From: a virus
Direction: 5' to 3' (one strand)
Length of the DNA stretch: 26,923 nucleotides
Virus record (IMG/VR): IMGVR_UViG_3300040807_000248
Location: 1-26,923 of that record
The first letter of the stretch is position 1. Every line of letters starts with the position of its first letter. A program made the translations under genes and the position numbers. Shown piece after piece: positions 12,108 through 19,045 of the stretch. Below the pieces are notes generated by a model, which did not search any database, was not told where the DNA came from, and saw only the letters and a program-made list of their open reading frames with translations.

Positions 12108-12197
12108 ATGGTGCGTGTTCGTGCAATCTCTGACCCTTGTGCTATTGTGTGTACTATTGTTTTGTGCGTTGACAAGGTACTCGCTGAGAGTGGATAA
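12108..12197 (+). CDS. Candidate small peptide (29 aa) before the small terminase gene
   Basis: GGAG lies seven bases before the ATG at 12108. The frame gives 29 residues with a hydrophobic Cys-rich core (DPCAIVCTIVLCVDKVLAES) and ends at TAA just before the G-tracts. It could be a leader peptide or a tiny membrane protein. It also overlaps the candidate late promoter, so it may be chance. The only support is the good SD spacing. Confidence 0.3.
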   Translation: MVRVRAISDPCAIVCTIVLCVDKVLAESG

Positions 12198-12198
12198 A
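12161..12198 (+). promoter_or_regulatory. Candidate rightward late promoter
   Basis: TTGACA (12169-12174) lies 18 bp before GATAAA (12193-12198). It overlaps TTTGTGCGTTG (12161-12171), a sequence found again ahead of the portal block and the capsid gene. It is placed to transcribe the small terminase gene and the genes after it. Confidence 0.5.
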
Positions 12199-12219
12199 GG
12201 GGGGGAACACAAGGGGGGG
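12199..12219 (+). other. Two G7 tracts upstream of the small terminase gene
   Basis: Two runs of seven G are separated by AACACAA, just after the candidate promoter and 16 bases before the ATG at 12236. Such runs are exceptional in this AT-leaning sequence. They could form a G-quadruplex (two tracts would need to pair or fold back on themselves) or mark a packaging site. Confidence 0.5.
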
Positions 12220-12235
12220 TTATTGAGGTTGAGAC

Positions 12236-12607
12236 ATGACAGATGTAGTGAAACTAACTGATAAACAGATGGCTCTTGTGGATACGCTTGTAGCAACAGG
12301 CTGTAGCATCAAAGAAGCGGCTCGTGAAGCTGGGTATGCCCAAGGAGAGAGTGGCAGAGTGACAGCCACAAAGACTTTGCGCCTCCCTCATGTGCAGTCG
12401 TACATGATGCAGAGGGTGACGGAGACGTTAGGATTGAACGCTACCTTCGCCGCATCTAAGCTATTGAATCTAGCTCGTGGTGCTAAGAGTGAGTATGTTC
12501 AGCTAGAGGCGAGCAAGGACATACTGGACAGAGCAGGGTTCAAGCCAGTAGATAAATCACAGCATTTAGTTGCTGGCGAGATTAAGGTTAGTATAGACTT
12601 AAGCTGA
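12236..12607 (+). CDS. Terminase small subunit
   Basis: The 123-residue protein starts with a helix-turn-helix: LTDKQMALVDTLVATGCSIK then EAAREAGYAQGESGRVTATK and TLRLPHVQSYMM. The rest is helical (KLLNLARGAKSEYVQLEASK, DILDRAGFKP). This is the layout of small terminase subunits, which bind the packaging site and bring the large subunit to the DNA. GAGG lies seven bases before the ATG. Unlike many phages, nine small genes separate it from the large subunit gene. The position at the start of the late region supports the call. Confidence 0.7.
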   Translation: MTDVVKLTDKQMALVDTLVATGCSIKEAAREAGYAQGESGRVTATKTLRLPHVQSYMMQRVTETLGLNATFAASKLLNLARGAKSEYVQLEASKDILDRAGFKPVDKSQHLVAGEIKVSIDLS

Positions 12608-12723
12608 CGGGGGTGGGGTCAAAAAGTTGGCATAGTATGTGGCGAGGGATGCCTCACTCACATGATAGTTAAAAAAGGCTCGATGAACCTGAGAAATATT
12701 TTTTTTAGTCAGAGGTATGTCTA
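12608..12723 (+). other. Non-coding gap after the small terminase gene
   Basis: No convincing gene is seen in this 116-base gap. It has a G-rich start, a weak inverted repeat (GAGG-GATG-CCTC) and a run of eight T near 12705. The T-run is not preceded by a stable stem, so I do not call a terminator. GAGG before 12724 serves the next gene. Confidence 0.4.
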
Positions 12724-12987
12724 ATGTGTGTTTCAAGTACGCCTAGTGCGCCAGTAGCTAAGACGAGTTACAGGGATACAAGTCAAGACCCTATTATTAG
12801 CAACTACGAGTTAAGTGATGCACAGAAGGCTGAGAACAAGAGACGCAGGGCGGCTAAGAGAAGTAAGTCATTAGTTTCTTTTAGCGACAATGGTAGCACT
12901 GGTACTGGCGTTTCTTTTAGCGGTTCTGTTCCTTCAAGCAGGGGTTTTAGCACAGAGCAAGCAACTGGATTTGGGATGGACTTATAA
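12724..12987 (+). CDS. Small basic Ser-rich protein (MCVS start), unknown
   Basis: The 87-residue protein begins MCVSSTPSAPVAKTS and has AENKRRRAAKRSKSLVSF followed by Gly/Ser-rich sequence. It resembles in outline the protein at 16282 (MCVGSKPKAPAPDP...RGRRSLISGTGGG): a Met-Cys-Val-Ser/Gly start with Pro/Ala, a basic middle, and a Gly/Ser tail. The two may be distant paralogues of a small virion protein family. GAGG lies eight bases before the ATG. It opens a run of small genes before the large terminase gene. Confidence 0.55.
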   Translation: MCVSSTPSAPVAKTSYRDTSQDPIISNYELSDAQKAENKRRRAAKRSKSLVSFSDNGSTGTGVSFSGSVPSSRGFSTEQATGFGMDL

Positions 12988-13295
12988 TGGCAACGACACC
13001 AGCATGGACTAGGAAAGCAGGGAAGAACCCTAAAGGTGGGCTTAATGCAACTGGCAGGGCTTCGTATAAGGGTGGTACATTAAAGCCCCCAGTTAAGTCT
13101 GGTGACAATCCTCGCAGGGCATCTTTCTTGGCTCGTATGGGCAACATGAAAGGTCCAGAGCGTGACGAGAAGGGTAGACCTACTCGTTTACTGAAGTCTC
13201 TACAAGTTTGGGGTGCTTCATCTAAGGCTGATGCTAGGGCAAAGGCCAGAGCAATATCAAAGCGTAACAAGGCAAAGAAAACAAGGAGTATTTAA
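12987..13295 (+). CDS. Small basic protein, DUF6321-like
   Basis: The 102-residue protein reads TPAWTRKAGKNPKGGLNATG, RASYKGGTLKPPVKSGDNPR, RASFLARMGNMKGP then DEKGRPTRLLKSLQVWGASS and a Lys-rich tail. The AWxRKxGKNPxGGLNxxGRxSY...PVxSGxxPRRxSFxARxxxMxGP pattern is one I know as a conserved phage protein (DUF6321). Its function is unknown; the charge suggests DNA contact or virion packing. It overlaps the previous stop by one base. Confidence 0.7.
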   Translation: MATTPAWTRKAGKNPKGGLNATGRASYKGGTLKPPVKSGDNPRRASFLARMGNMKGPERDEKGRPTRLLKSLQVWGASSKADARAKARAISKRNKAKKTRSI

Positions 13296-13633
13296 TGTCT
13301 GACCTTCGCCCTTTAACTGTTGCTGAATTTAATGCGGCTGTAGACCGAGGCATTAAGCAACGCGAAGAAAAAATTCCATCTAACTTTAGGCAGATTGCTA
13401 GAAAAGTAATTGCTGGCATGAGGCAACCAGCCCCATCAAATAGCCGAGACATTCGCAAGGTTGATGCTGACAAGCAAGAGCAGATGCAAGAACTAAAAGA
13501 ATATAAACAGCGTATGCAAACAAAACGCAGGGCTTTAGTTAAGTTAGGCAAAAACCCAACGCGAGAAGCCTATCTTGATGCTGGTTTACCGCTTATAAAT
13601 AAAGACAAGATTAAAGATTATATTGCAAACTAG
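13295..13633 (+). CDS. Small charged protein, unknown (112 aa)
   Basis: AAGGAG stands about seven bases before the ATG, which overlaps the previous stop. The product has LTVAEFNAAVDRGIKQREEK, a basic region and a helical Gln/Lys-rich segment (KQEQMQELKEYKQRMQTKRR), then NPTREAYLDAGLPLINKDKI. No family is recognised. The coiled, basic character and neighbours suggest a minor structural or DNA-packing protein. Confidence 0.55.
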   Translation: MSDLRPLTVAEFNAAVDRGIKQREEKIPSNFRQIARKVIAGMRQPAPSNSRDIRKVDADKQEQMQELKEYKQRMQTKRRALVKLGKNPTREAYLDAGLPLINKDKIKDYIAN

Positions 13634-13642
13634 GAGAAACTA

Positions 13643-13750
13643 ATGCCTAACGTAGCTGGAAAGAAATATCCATACACCCCTGCTGGCAAGAAGGCCGCAA
13701 AGAAAGCTAAAACACTTTTAAAAAAGATGAAGGGTAAGGCTAATGCCTAA
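13643..13750 (+). CDS. Tiny basic protein (35 aa), conserved type
   Basis: GGAGAAACTA precedes the ATG. The product is MPNVAGKKYPYTPAGKKAAK followed by a Lys-rich tail, 35 residues with 13 lysines. Proteins of the form GKKYxYTPxGKxAAKxAK are common in this position in marine phages. The function is unknown; DNA or RNA binding is plausible from charge. Its end overlaps the next start by 8 bases. Confidence 0.65.
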   Translation: MPNVAGKKYPYTPAGKKAAKKAKTLLKKMKGKANA

Positions 13751-14006
13751 ATACCAATTTAGGGATGGCACACCTTATGATGGGCCGACTATTAAAACCC
13801 CAGATGGTCGCATCCTTTCTGGCTCAACCTATACAGCAGAGTCCAAACGTCTAGTGGAGATAGAAGATGGCGGTGAACGAAGCAGGGAATTACACCAAAC
13901 CAGCATTGAGGAAACGCCTATTCAACAAAGTAAAGGCGGAGTCAAAGGGCGGAAGAAGCGGTCAGTGGTCAGCAAGAAAAGCGCAAAGACTAGCTCTGCT
14001 TTATAA
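13743..14006 (+). CDS. Small protein, unknown (87 aa)
   Basis: The product reads MPKYQFRDGTPYDGPTIKTP, DGRILSGSTYTAESKRLVEI, then a basic tail (KGRKKRSVVSKKSAKTSSAL). The first half, with FRDGTPYxGPTxKxPDGxxxSGxxYTxxS, looks like a small conserved phage protein. Its last 140 bases overlap the DUF5872-like gene at 13867 in another frame. The start is fixed by the previous gene: its ATG lies in that gene's last codons. Confidence 0.6.
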   Translation: MPKYQFRDGTPYDGPTIKTPDGRILSGSTYTAESKRLVEIEDGGERSRELHQTSIEETPIQQSKGGVKGRKKRSVVSKKSAKTSSAL

Positions 14007-14034
14007 GAAAGCTGGCGGAGGTTATACATCGTGA
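13867..14034 (+). CDS. DUF5872-like small basic protein (55 aa), overlapping gene
   Basis: An ATG at 13867, with GGAG seven bases upstream, opens a 55-residue frame: MAVNEAGNYTKPALRKRLFN, then KVKAESKGGRSGQWSARKAQ and RLALLYKKAGGGYTS. The NYTKPxLRxRL...SKGGxxGQWSARKAQxLAxxYxxAGGGY pattern is a well-known phage/bacterial family (DUF5872). It lies in a different frame over the 3' part of the gene at 13743. Its stop overlaps the GTG of the next gene. The function is unknown. Confidence 0.8.
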   Translation: MAVNEAGNYTKPALRKRLFNKVKAESKGGRSGQWSARKAQRLALLYKKAGGGYTS

Positions 14035-14276
14035 AGAAAGCACCGAAAAAACCAAAAGGCAAAACACTTCTTAAAAAAACAAGTGGCGATGACCCATATC
14101 TTGACATTGGCTCGTTTTTAATGGGCAAAGATTTAATTGGCGGTTTATCTGGCTCTGAGGAAGACTCTTTTGTAGATTATTTGCGAGGCAAGGGTATAAG
14201 CAGAGGCAAAGCTGATTATATGGATTACAATTCAGTTAATAGCCACTACCAAAGATTTAAAGGTAAGATGAACTAA
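14031..14276 (+). CDS. Small protein, unknown (81 aa, GTG start)
   Basis: The GTG at 14031 has GGAGG nine bases upstream and overlaps the stop of the previous gene (GTGA). The product starts with a basic stretch (MKKAPKKPKGKTLLKKTS). It continues PYLDIGSFLMGKDLIGGLSG and EEDSFVDYLRGKGISRGKAD then a Tyr-rich tail. No family is recognised. Confidence 0.55.
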   Translation: MKKAPKKPKGKTLLKKTSGDDPYLDIGSFLMGKDLIGGLSGSEEDSFVDYLRGKGISRGKADYMDYNSVNSHYQRFKGKMN

Positions 14277-14521
14277 TGAAGCCTCCACAGCAGTCATTAC
14301 GCGCATGGACTCGCCAGAAGTGGCGCACTAAGTCAGGCAAGCCTAGCACACAAGGCTCTAAAGCCACTGGTGAGCGTTACTTGCCAGAGGCGGCTATTAA
14401 GGCTATGTCTAGTGAAGAATACGCCAGAACAACCAAAGCAAAGAGGGCGGCTTTGCGTAAAGGCAAACAATTTAGCAAACAGCCTAAGGATGTTGCTAAG
14501 AAGGCCGCAAGATTTAGATGA
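14276..14521 (+). CDS. Conserved small basic phage protein (81 aa)
   Basis: The protein reads MKPPQQSLRAWTRQKWRTKS, GKPSTQGSKATGERYLPEAA, then EYARTTKAKRAALRKGKQFS. QSLRxWTxQKWRTKSGKPSxQGxxATGERYLP is a strongly conserved pattern in marine phages, found near large terminase genes. Highly basic, it may bind DNA. Its function is unknown. It overlaps both neighbours by a few bases. Confidence 0.7.
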   Translation: MKPPQQSLRAWTRQKWRTKSGKPSTQGSKATGERYLPEAAIKAMSSEEYARTTKAKRAALRKGKQFSKQPKDVAKKAARFR

Positions 14522-14712
14522 GTTTTTTACACACATTAAAGCCAGAAGAACGCGATATACTTCGCAGAGTGGTGAAGAAAGTCCACCTTGTTCACCATCC
14601 CAAAGAATTTTGTACAGACCGAGAAGCAGATAAGGTTATAGCCTCTATTGGCCCTGAGGTTGTAGAACGCATGATTCGGTTTGGGAAAGACAAGCAAGTT
14701 GACCAGCTTTAA
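14518..14712 (+). CDS. Small conserved protein upstream of large terminase (64 aa)
   Basis: The ATG at 14518 overlaps the previous stop (ATGA). The protein reads MSFLHTLKPEERDILRRVVK, then KVHLVHHPKEFCTDREADKV and IASIGPEVVERMIRFGKD. The pattern ERDILRRxVxxVHxxxxPxExCTDREADKxIxSxxP recurs next to terminase genes in T7-like marine phages. Function unknown. The large terminase gene starts inside its last 14 bases. Confidence 0.7.
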   Translation: MSFLHTLKPEERDILRRVVKKVHLVHHPKEFCTDREADKVIASIGPEVVERMIRFGKDKQVDQL

Positions 14713-16219
14713 TTACAAGCCAGATGGTAAAGTATTAAAAGCATTTATGAAGGACAACACCTTCTTTCGCGGCATCAGAGGACCAGTAGGTTCTGGAAAA
14801 TCTGTTGGATGTTGTGTTGAGGTGTTCCGCAGAGCCTTAGAGCAGAAGCCAAATAAAGATGGTGTACGGCGTTCTCGTTGGGCGATTATTAGAAACACAA
14901 ACCCCCAGCTACGAACAACAACAATCAAAACATGGCTCGACTGGTTTCCCGAAGACCAGTGGGGAAAGTTTATGTGGTCAGTGCCATATACGCATTTTAT
15001 CAAACAAGGCGACCTCGAACTTGAGGTTATCTTTCTTGCGCTGGATAGGCCAGAAGATGTTAAGAAACTGCTGTCGCTTGAACTTACAGGCATCTGGATT
15101 AACGAAGCCAGAGAAGTGCCGAAAAGTATTATAGACGCTTGTACAATGCGTGTGGGTCGCTTTCCTTCCATGCGCGATGGTGGGCCATCATGGTCAGGTG
15201 TTATTGCGGACACCAATGCTCCTGAAGAAGACCACTGGTGGCCCATCATGTCTGGCGAAGTGCCTATTCCAGACCATATACCAAGAGAACAAGCAAGGAT
15301 GCTGGTCAAGCCAGACAATTGGTCTTTCTATATTCAGCCAGAAGGTATGAGAGAAGTCTTTGAGGAGGATGGTTCTGTTAAGGATTATGAGCCTAACAAG
15401 GACGCAGAGAACTCAAAGAATATGCTTAAAACATATTATCCAAACCTTATACGAGGCAAGACTAAGAGTTGGATTGATGTTTATGTAATGAATCGTCTTG
15501 GCTCTATACAGGAGGGCAAGCCAGTGTATCCTTCATTTGTTGCGGAAACACATATAGCCAAAGAAGAAATACCTATTGCCGATGGTGTTCCTGTGTATAT
15601 TGGCATTGACTTTGGGCTTACCCCTGCGGCTGTCTTTGGTCAGAAGGTGCGTGGACGCTGGCTTATTCAGTCTGAGATTGTAGCTATTGACATGGGTATC
15701 GTGCGCTTTGCTGAATTACTGCGGCAAGAGATAGCTACACGCTTTGGTAATCAAGAGGTTCATATCTTTGGCGACCCTGCTGGTGACTTCCGCGCACAAA
15801 CAGATGAGTCTACACCCTTTCAAATACTTAGAGGTGCAGGGCTTAGAGCATTACCAGCCCCATCAAACTCTGTTGATTTGCGTTTAGAAGCTGTTTCAGC
15901 CTCGTTAAATAAGATGGTTGATGGCAAATCAGCTTTCCTTATAGACAGAAGATGCCCATCGCTTATCAAAGGTTTTGAAGGTGGGTATCAATATAAACGT
16001 ATGGAGGTATCTGGCGAAAGATACGCTGATAAGCCAGACAAAAATATGTATTCTCATATACATGACGCATTGCAATACCTAATGCTAGGTGCTGGTGAAG
16101 GCAGACAACTTATATCTGGACACAAACCAGTTAATGCTTTCAATGCCAGAAAAGACTTTGATGTGTTTACTCGCAAGCCAAGACAAGCCAAACGACAAGG
16201 TTTGTGGGCAAGAATGTAA
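14699..16219 (+). CDS. Terminase large subunit
   Basis: The 506-residue packaging motor has an ATPase domain with Walker A GPVGSGKS (28-35) and Walker B GIWINEARE (131-139, catalytic Glu136). The RNase-H-like nuclease domain has YIGIDFG (Asp304), HIFGDPAG (Asp359) and a late HDALQYL (Asp456). It pumps DNA into the prohead and cuts it. The start is a TTG at 14699 by choice; a TTG at 14681 gives six more residues, and no strong SD is seen at either, so coupling to the upstream gene is likely. Confidence 0.9.
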   Translation: MTSFNYKPDGKVLKAFMKDNTFFRGIRGPVGSGKSVGCCVEVFRRALEQKPNKDGVRRSRWAIIRNTNPQLRTTTIKTWLDWFPEDQWGKFMWSVPYTHFIKQGDLELEVIFLALDRPEDVKKLLSLELTGIWINEAREVPKSIIDACTMRVGRFPSMRDGGPSWSGVIADTNAPEEDHWWPIMSGEVPIPDHIPREQARMLVKPDNWSFYIQPEGMREVFEEDGSVKDYEPNKDAENSKNMLKTYYPNLIRGKTKSWIDVYVMNRLGSIQEGKPVYPSFVAETHIAKEEIPIADGVPVYIGIDFGLTPAAVFGQKVRGRWLIQSEIVAIDMGIVRFAELLRQEIATRFGNQEVHIFGDPAGDFRAQTDESTPFQILRGAGLRALPAPSNSVDLRLEAVSASLNKMVDGKSAFLIDRRCPSLIKGFEGGYQYKRMEVSGERYADKPDKNMYSHIHDALQYLMLGAGEGRQLISGHKPVNAFNARKDFDVFTRKPRQAKRQGLWARM

Positions 16220-16241
16220 TTTGTGCGTTGCGCTGTGCGAC
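16220..16241 (+). promoter_or_regulatory. Late regulatory site ahead of the portal block (dyad GTTGC-N5-GCGAC)
   Basis: TTTGTGCGTTG (16220-16230) runs into GTTGCGCTGTGCGAC (16227-16241). The stretch agrees at 23 of 27 positions with 19494-19520. The dyad also resembles the iterons at 7388-7429. It lies in a 62-base gap without a gene, before an SD AAGGAG. A good -10 is not seen. Confidence 0.55.
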
Positions 16242-16281
16242 TAAATGTGATTAGGAATAGTAAAGCTATAAGGAGATTATT

Positions 16282-16494
16282 ATGTGTGTAGGCAGTAAAC
16301 CCAAAGCACCAGCACCAGACCCAGCAGTAGAAGCGCAACAAACAGAACAAAAAGCGCAAGAAACGCAAAAAAAAGCAACACGTAGACAAGAGTCGTTACA
16401 GCAAACTGTTGCAAGAAGAACTGGTGGCAGAGGTCGCAGGTCGCTTATTAGCGGTACTGGCGGTGGAATGGGCTTCTATAACGAGTATGTATAA
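16282..16494 (+). CDS. Small virion-like protein ahead of the portal, gp7.3-like
   Basis: AAGGAG precedes the ATG. The 70-residue protein has a Pro/Ala-rich start (MCVGSKPKAPAPDPAVEAQQ), a helical Gln/Lys-rich middle (EQKAQETQKKATRRQESLQQ) and a basic Gly-rich tail GRGRRSLISGTGGGMGFYNE. T7 gp7.3, a small virion protein encoded just before the portal, ends in a similar RxxxKSLxxxxxxGGG region. Position and tail agree, but the homology is not proven. It may be a tail-assembly or ejected protein. Confidence 0.5.
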   Translation: MCVGSKPKAPAPDPAVEAQQTEQKAQETQKKATRRQESLQQTVARRTGGRGRRSLISGTGGGMGFYNEYV

Positions 16495-18083
16495 TGATTG
16501 TACAACCAACTGCCGATAGTGGCGTATATGTTGCGGATAATGTGGCTTCTCAGTTTCTTAAAAAATATGAGAGAGCAAAGTCTTTACGCGAAAACTTTGT
16601 TCCGTTGTTCGAGGAATGTTACGAATATGCGCTACCTCAGAGAGAGTCTTTCTATGCTGAAACAATCGGACAGCGCAGAGATGACAAAATTTTTGATGAG
16701 ACGGCTGTTGTTGGTGTACAGGAATTTGCATCGAGGCTTCAATCAGGACTTGTTCCGAATTTCGCTCGTTGGGCAGACTTTAATGCTGGCAGTGAAGTGC
16801 CACCAGAAGACCGTGACGCAATCAATAACGAACTTGATGAAGTCACTGATTATGTTTTTGAGGTTATCCAAAATTCAAACTTTGGTCAGGAAGTACATGA
16901 ATCGTTCCTAGACCTAGCGGTAGGCACTGGCGTTCTTGCTGTAAGCGAGGGCGATGCTGTTAATCCAGTAGTTTTTTCAGCGATACCCCTCCCACACGTT
17001 GTACTGGATACTGGCCCCGATGACAGGATTGACCACGTTTATAGAGAACGTCAGTGCCGCAATTCGGATATTCCTATTATGTATCCGAAAGCAGTTATTA
17101 ACGACAAACTACAGGCTAAGATAAATAACTATCCAGACGAAAGAACTAAGGTTCTTGAGGTGGTTTGCAAAGATTACAGCAAGAAAAACCAAGAAGCATA
17201 TTTCTTTTATGCTATTGAAACAGAAACAAAAAGCGTAGTTAAGCAAGAAAACTATAACGGTGTAGGTTCTAATCCTTTTGTTTGTTTCCGTTGGTCTAAA
17301 TGTGCTGGTGAAATCTATGGGCGTGGCCCTTTGATTAACGCACTAAGCGCAATCAAAACCACCAACTTAACGATTGAACTTATTCTTGAAAATGCTCAGA
17401 TGGCTATCTCTGGCATCTATCAGATGGATGATGATGGCGTTATCAACCCAGACACTATCAACCTAGTCCCCGGAACTGTGATACCAAAAGCCGCAGGTTC
17501 GCTAGGCTTACAGCCTGTTCAAGCGGCTGGTTCATTTGATGTGGCTAATCTTGTGCTTTCAGATATGCGTTTAAATATTAAACGTGCATTGTACAATGAT
17601 ATGCTGGGCAATCCAGACAGAACACCAGCATCTGCAACAGAAGTTGCAGAAAGAATGGCTGACCTTTCCAGACGCATTGGTTCTGCTTTTGGCAGATTGC
17701 AAGCAGAACTGGTACAGCCTGTTCTTGCAAGGGTGGTTTACATTCTAAAAAAACAAGGTAGGATTGATTTGCCAACGCTGAATGGCAGAGAGGTCAAGGT
17801 AAAGTCGGTATCGCCTTTAGCCCAAGCCCAAGCTAATCAAGACATTACATCTGTCTCACGTTGGTTAGAGTTGGTGCAAGGTGTATTTGGGCCTGAGGTT
17901 ATGAACATCCTTATTAATTCTGAGGAAACTGCCGCCTTCTTAGCTAAGAAGTTTGGCGTTCCTGATTTATTGATTAGGGATGTAGAAGAAAGAAAACAGT
18001 TAATCCAAATGGCCCAGCAGTATGCACAGCAACAACAGATGCAACAGCAACAGCCAATGGAGCAAATGTTTGGTCAAGGGTAA
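16494..18083 (+). CDS. Head-to-tail connecting (portal) protein
   Basis: The 529-residue protein has RENFVPLFEECYEYALPQRE near residue 40, then QRRDDKIFDETAVVGVQEFA with SRLQSGLVPNFARWADFNAG. GTGVLAVSEGD and FRWSKCAGEIYGRGPLI follow. The middle DDKIFDxTAxxxxxxFAxxLxxGLxPxxxxW and GExYGRGP patterns define the podovirus head-tail connector family, which forms the dodecameric ring at the portal vertex. The C-terminus is Gln/Met-rich (AQQYAQQQQMQQQQPMEQ). It overlaps the previous stop by one base, and the next gene starts inside its end. Confidence 0.88.
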   Translation: MIVQPTADSGVYVADNVASQFLKKYERAKSLRENFVPLFEECYEYALPQRESFYAETIGQRRDDKIFDETAVVGVQEFASRLQSGLVPNFARWADFNAGSEVPPEDRDAINNELDEVTDYVFEVIQNSNFGQEVHESFLDLAVGTGVLAVSEGDAVNPVVFSAIPLPHVVLDTGPDDRIDHVYRERQCRNSDIPIMYPKAVINDKLQAKINNYPDERTKVLEVVCKDYSKKNQEAYFFYAIETETKSVVKQENYNGVGSNPFVCFRWSKCAGEIYGRGPLINALSAIKTTNLTIELILENAQMAISGIYQMDDDGVINPDTINLVPGTVIPKAAGSLGLQPVQAAGSFDVANLVLSDMRLNIKRALYNDMLGNPDRTPASATEVAERMADLSRRIGSAFGRLQAELVQPVLARVVYILKKQGRIDLPTLNGREVKVKSVSPLAQAQANQDITSVSRWLELVQGVFGPEVMNILINSEETAAFLAKKFGVPDLLIRDVEERKQLIQMAQQYAQQQQMQQQQPMEQMFGQG

Positions 18084-18336
18084 TGCCTATATAGGTATTG
18101 ACGGTTTTCATCGTAATAAGAATGAAGACGCAAAAATAAGCCTAAATGTTGCAAGTGTATTCCAGACAGAAGCAGGTGCGGCTGTCTTGAAATACTTGCG
18201 TTCTATAACAATCGAGTCAGTGCATGGTGCGGCAGTCGGAAACGATGAACTGCGTCATGCCGAAGGCCAGCGATACATTGTTGGCCTCATTGAAACTAGA
18301 ATAAGACACGCACATAAGGTGAAAGAAAATGAGTGA
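18070..18336 (+). CDS. Bbp19-like small protein after the portal (TTG start)
   Basis: A TTG at 18070 with GGAG seven bases upstream gives 88 residues; an ATG at 18022 is in frame but lies deep in the portal gene. The protein contains LNVASVFQTEAGAAVLKYLR, then VHGAAVGNDELRHAEGQRYI and VGLIETRI. The F.T..G..VL..L...T......G....A...G.R..V..I pattern resembles small proteins next to the portal named after Bordetella phage BPP-1 Bbp19. Its role is unknown. It overlaps the scaffold gene by 8 bases. Confidence 0.6.
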   Translation: MVKGNAYIGIDGFHRNKNEDAKISLNVASVFQTEAGAAVLKYLRSITIESVHGAAVGNDELRHAEGQRYIVGLIETRIRHAHKVKENE

Positions 18337-19045
18337 AGAAGCACAAGAAGTAGTAACTGAAGGTGGCGACCCACAACTACAACCAGAAGTACAGGTCGAA
18401 CGTCCTGAATGGTTGCCTGAAAAGTTTAAGTCAGCAGAAGATTTGGCTACAGCATACTCCTCATTGGAGGGTAAGTTAGGTCAAAAAGAAGAAGAATACA
18501 AAGACGCTTTCTTAAAAGAATTAGAGGCTGAAGCCTATGCTAATCGTCCTGAATCTGCTGGTGACTATCAATTACCAGAAGGCATTGACGAAGAACTAGC
18601 GGCAGATAATGAGTTGTTAGATTGGTGGTCTAAAACTGCATTTGAAAATGGATACAGCCAAGATGAATTTGCTGAAGGTATTAATATGTACCTCAATGCC
18701 CTCAATGCAGATGTTCCAGATTATGATGCAGAGGTTGGCAAGCTAGGCGATAATGCCAACGCAAGAACAGAAGCCGCTAGTTTGTTTGCCAATCAATTCT
18801 TTCCAGAGGAACAGCTACCTGCTATTGAGCGTATGTGCGAAACAGCAGAAGGCGTAATGGCTTTGGAAACTATCATGGAAGCTATGAAACAAGCTGGCCC
18901 ATCTACAGATGGAACTCCGCTTGGTGCTATCAATGAACAGCAGTTACAACAGATGATGAACGACCCACGTTATCACGACCCTGCAAGACGCGACCCGAAC
19001 TATGTTCAGCAGGTAGAGGCAGGGTTTAAAAAGTTGTATGGCTAA
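18329..19045 (+). CDS. Capsid assembly scaffold protein
   Basis: The 238-residue acidic protein begins with a disordered Glu/Gln-rich stretch, then RPEWLPEKFKSAEDLATAYS, a helical middle with GDYQLPEGIDEELAADNELL, and ends DPRYHDPARRDPNYVQQVEA. PEWLPEKFxSxEDLAxAYxxLExK and the DPxYxDPxxRDPxYVxxV tail are familiar from podovirus scaffolds. Scaffolds shape the prohead and leave before packaging. Its location just before the capsid gene agrees. The overlap with the previous gene is 8 bases. Confidence 0.8.
   Translation: MSEEAQEVVTEGGDPQLQPEVQVERPEWLPEKFKSAEDLATAYSSLEGKLGQKEEEYKDAFLKELEAEAYANRPESAGDYQLPEGIDEELAADNELLDWWSKTAFENGYSQDEFAEGINMYLNALNADVPDYDAEVGKLGDNANARTEAASLFANQFFPEEQLPAIERMCETAEGVMALETIMEAMKQAGPSTDGTPLGAINEQQLQQMMNDPRYHDPARRDPNYVQQVEAGFKKLYG

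Noticed and set aside
12072-12296. Minus-strand frame across the terS start
   Set aside because: Covers the late promoter and G-tracts on the opposite strand; no SD and no recognisable features.
12640-12715. Possible terminator with T8 after small terminase
   Set aside because: No stable GC stem directly precedes the T-run, and late genes continue downstream.
12947-13270. Open frame opposite the DUF6321-like gene
   Set aside because: Antisense to a conserved family; composition is that of a shadow frame.
14713-15318. 201-codon open frame opposite the large terminase gene
   Set aside because: It is the antisense shadow of a strongly conserved gene; no SD, no recognisable protein pattern.
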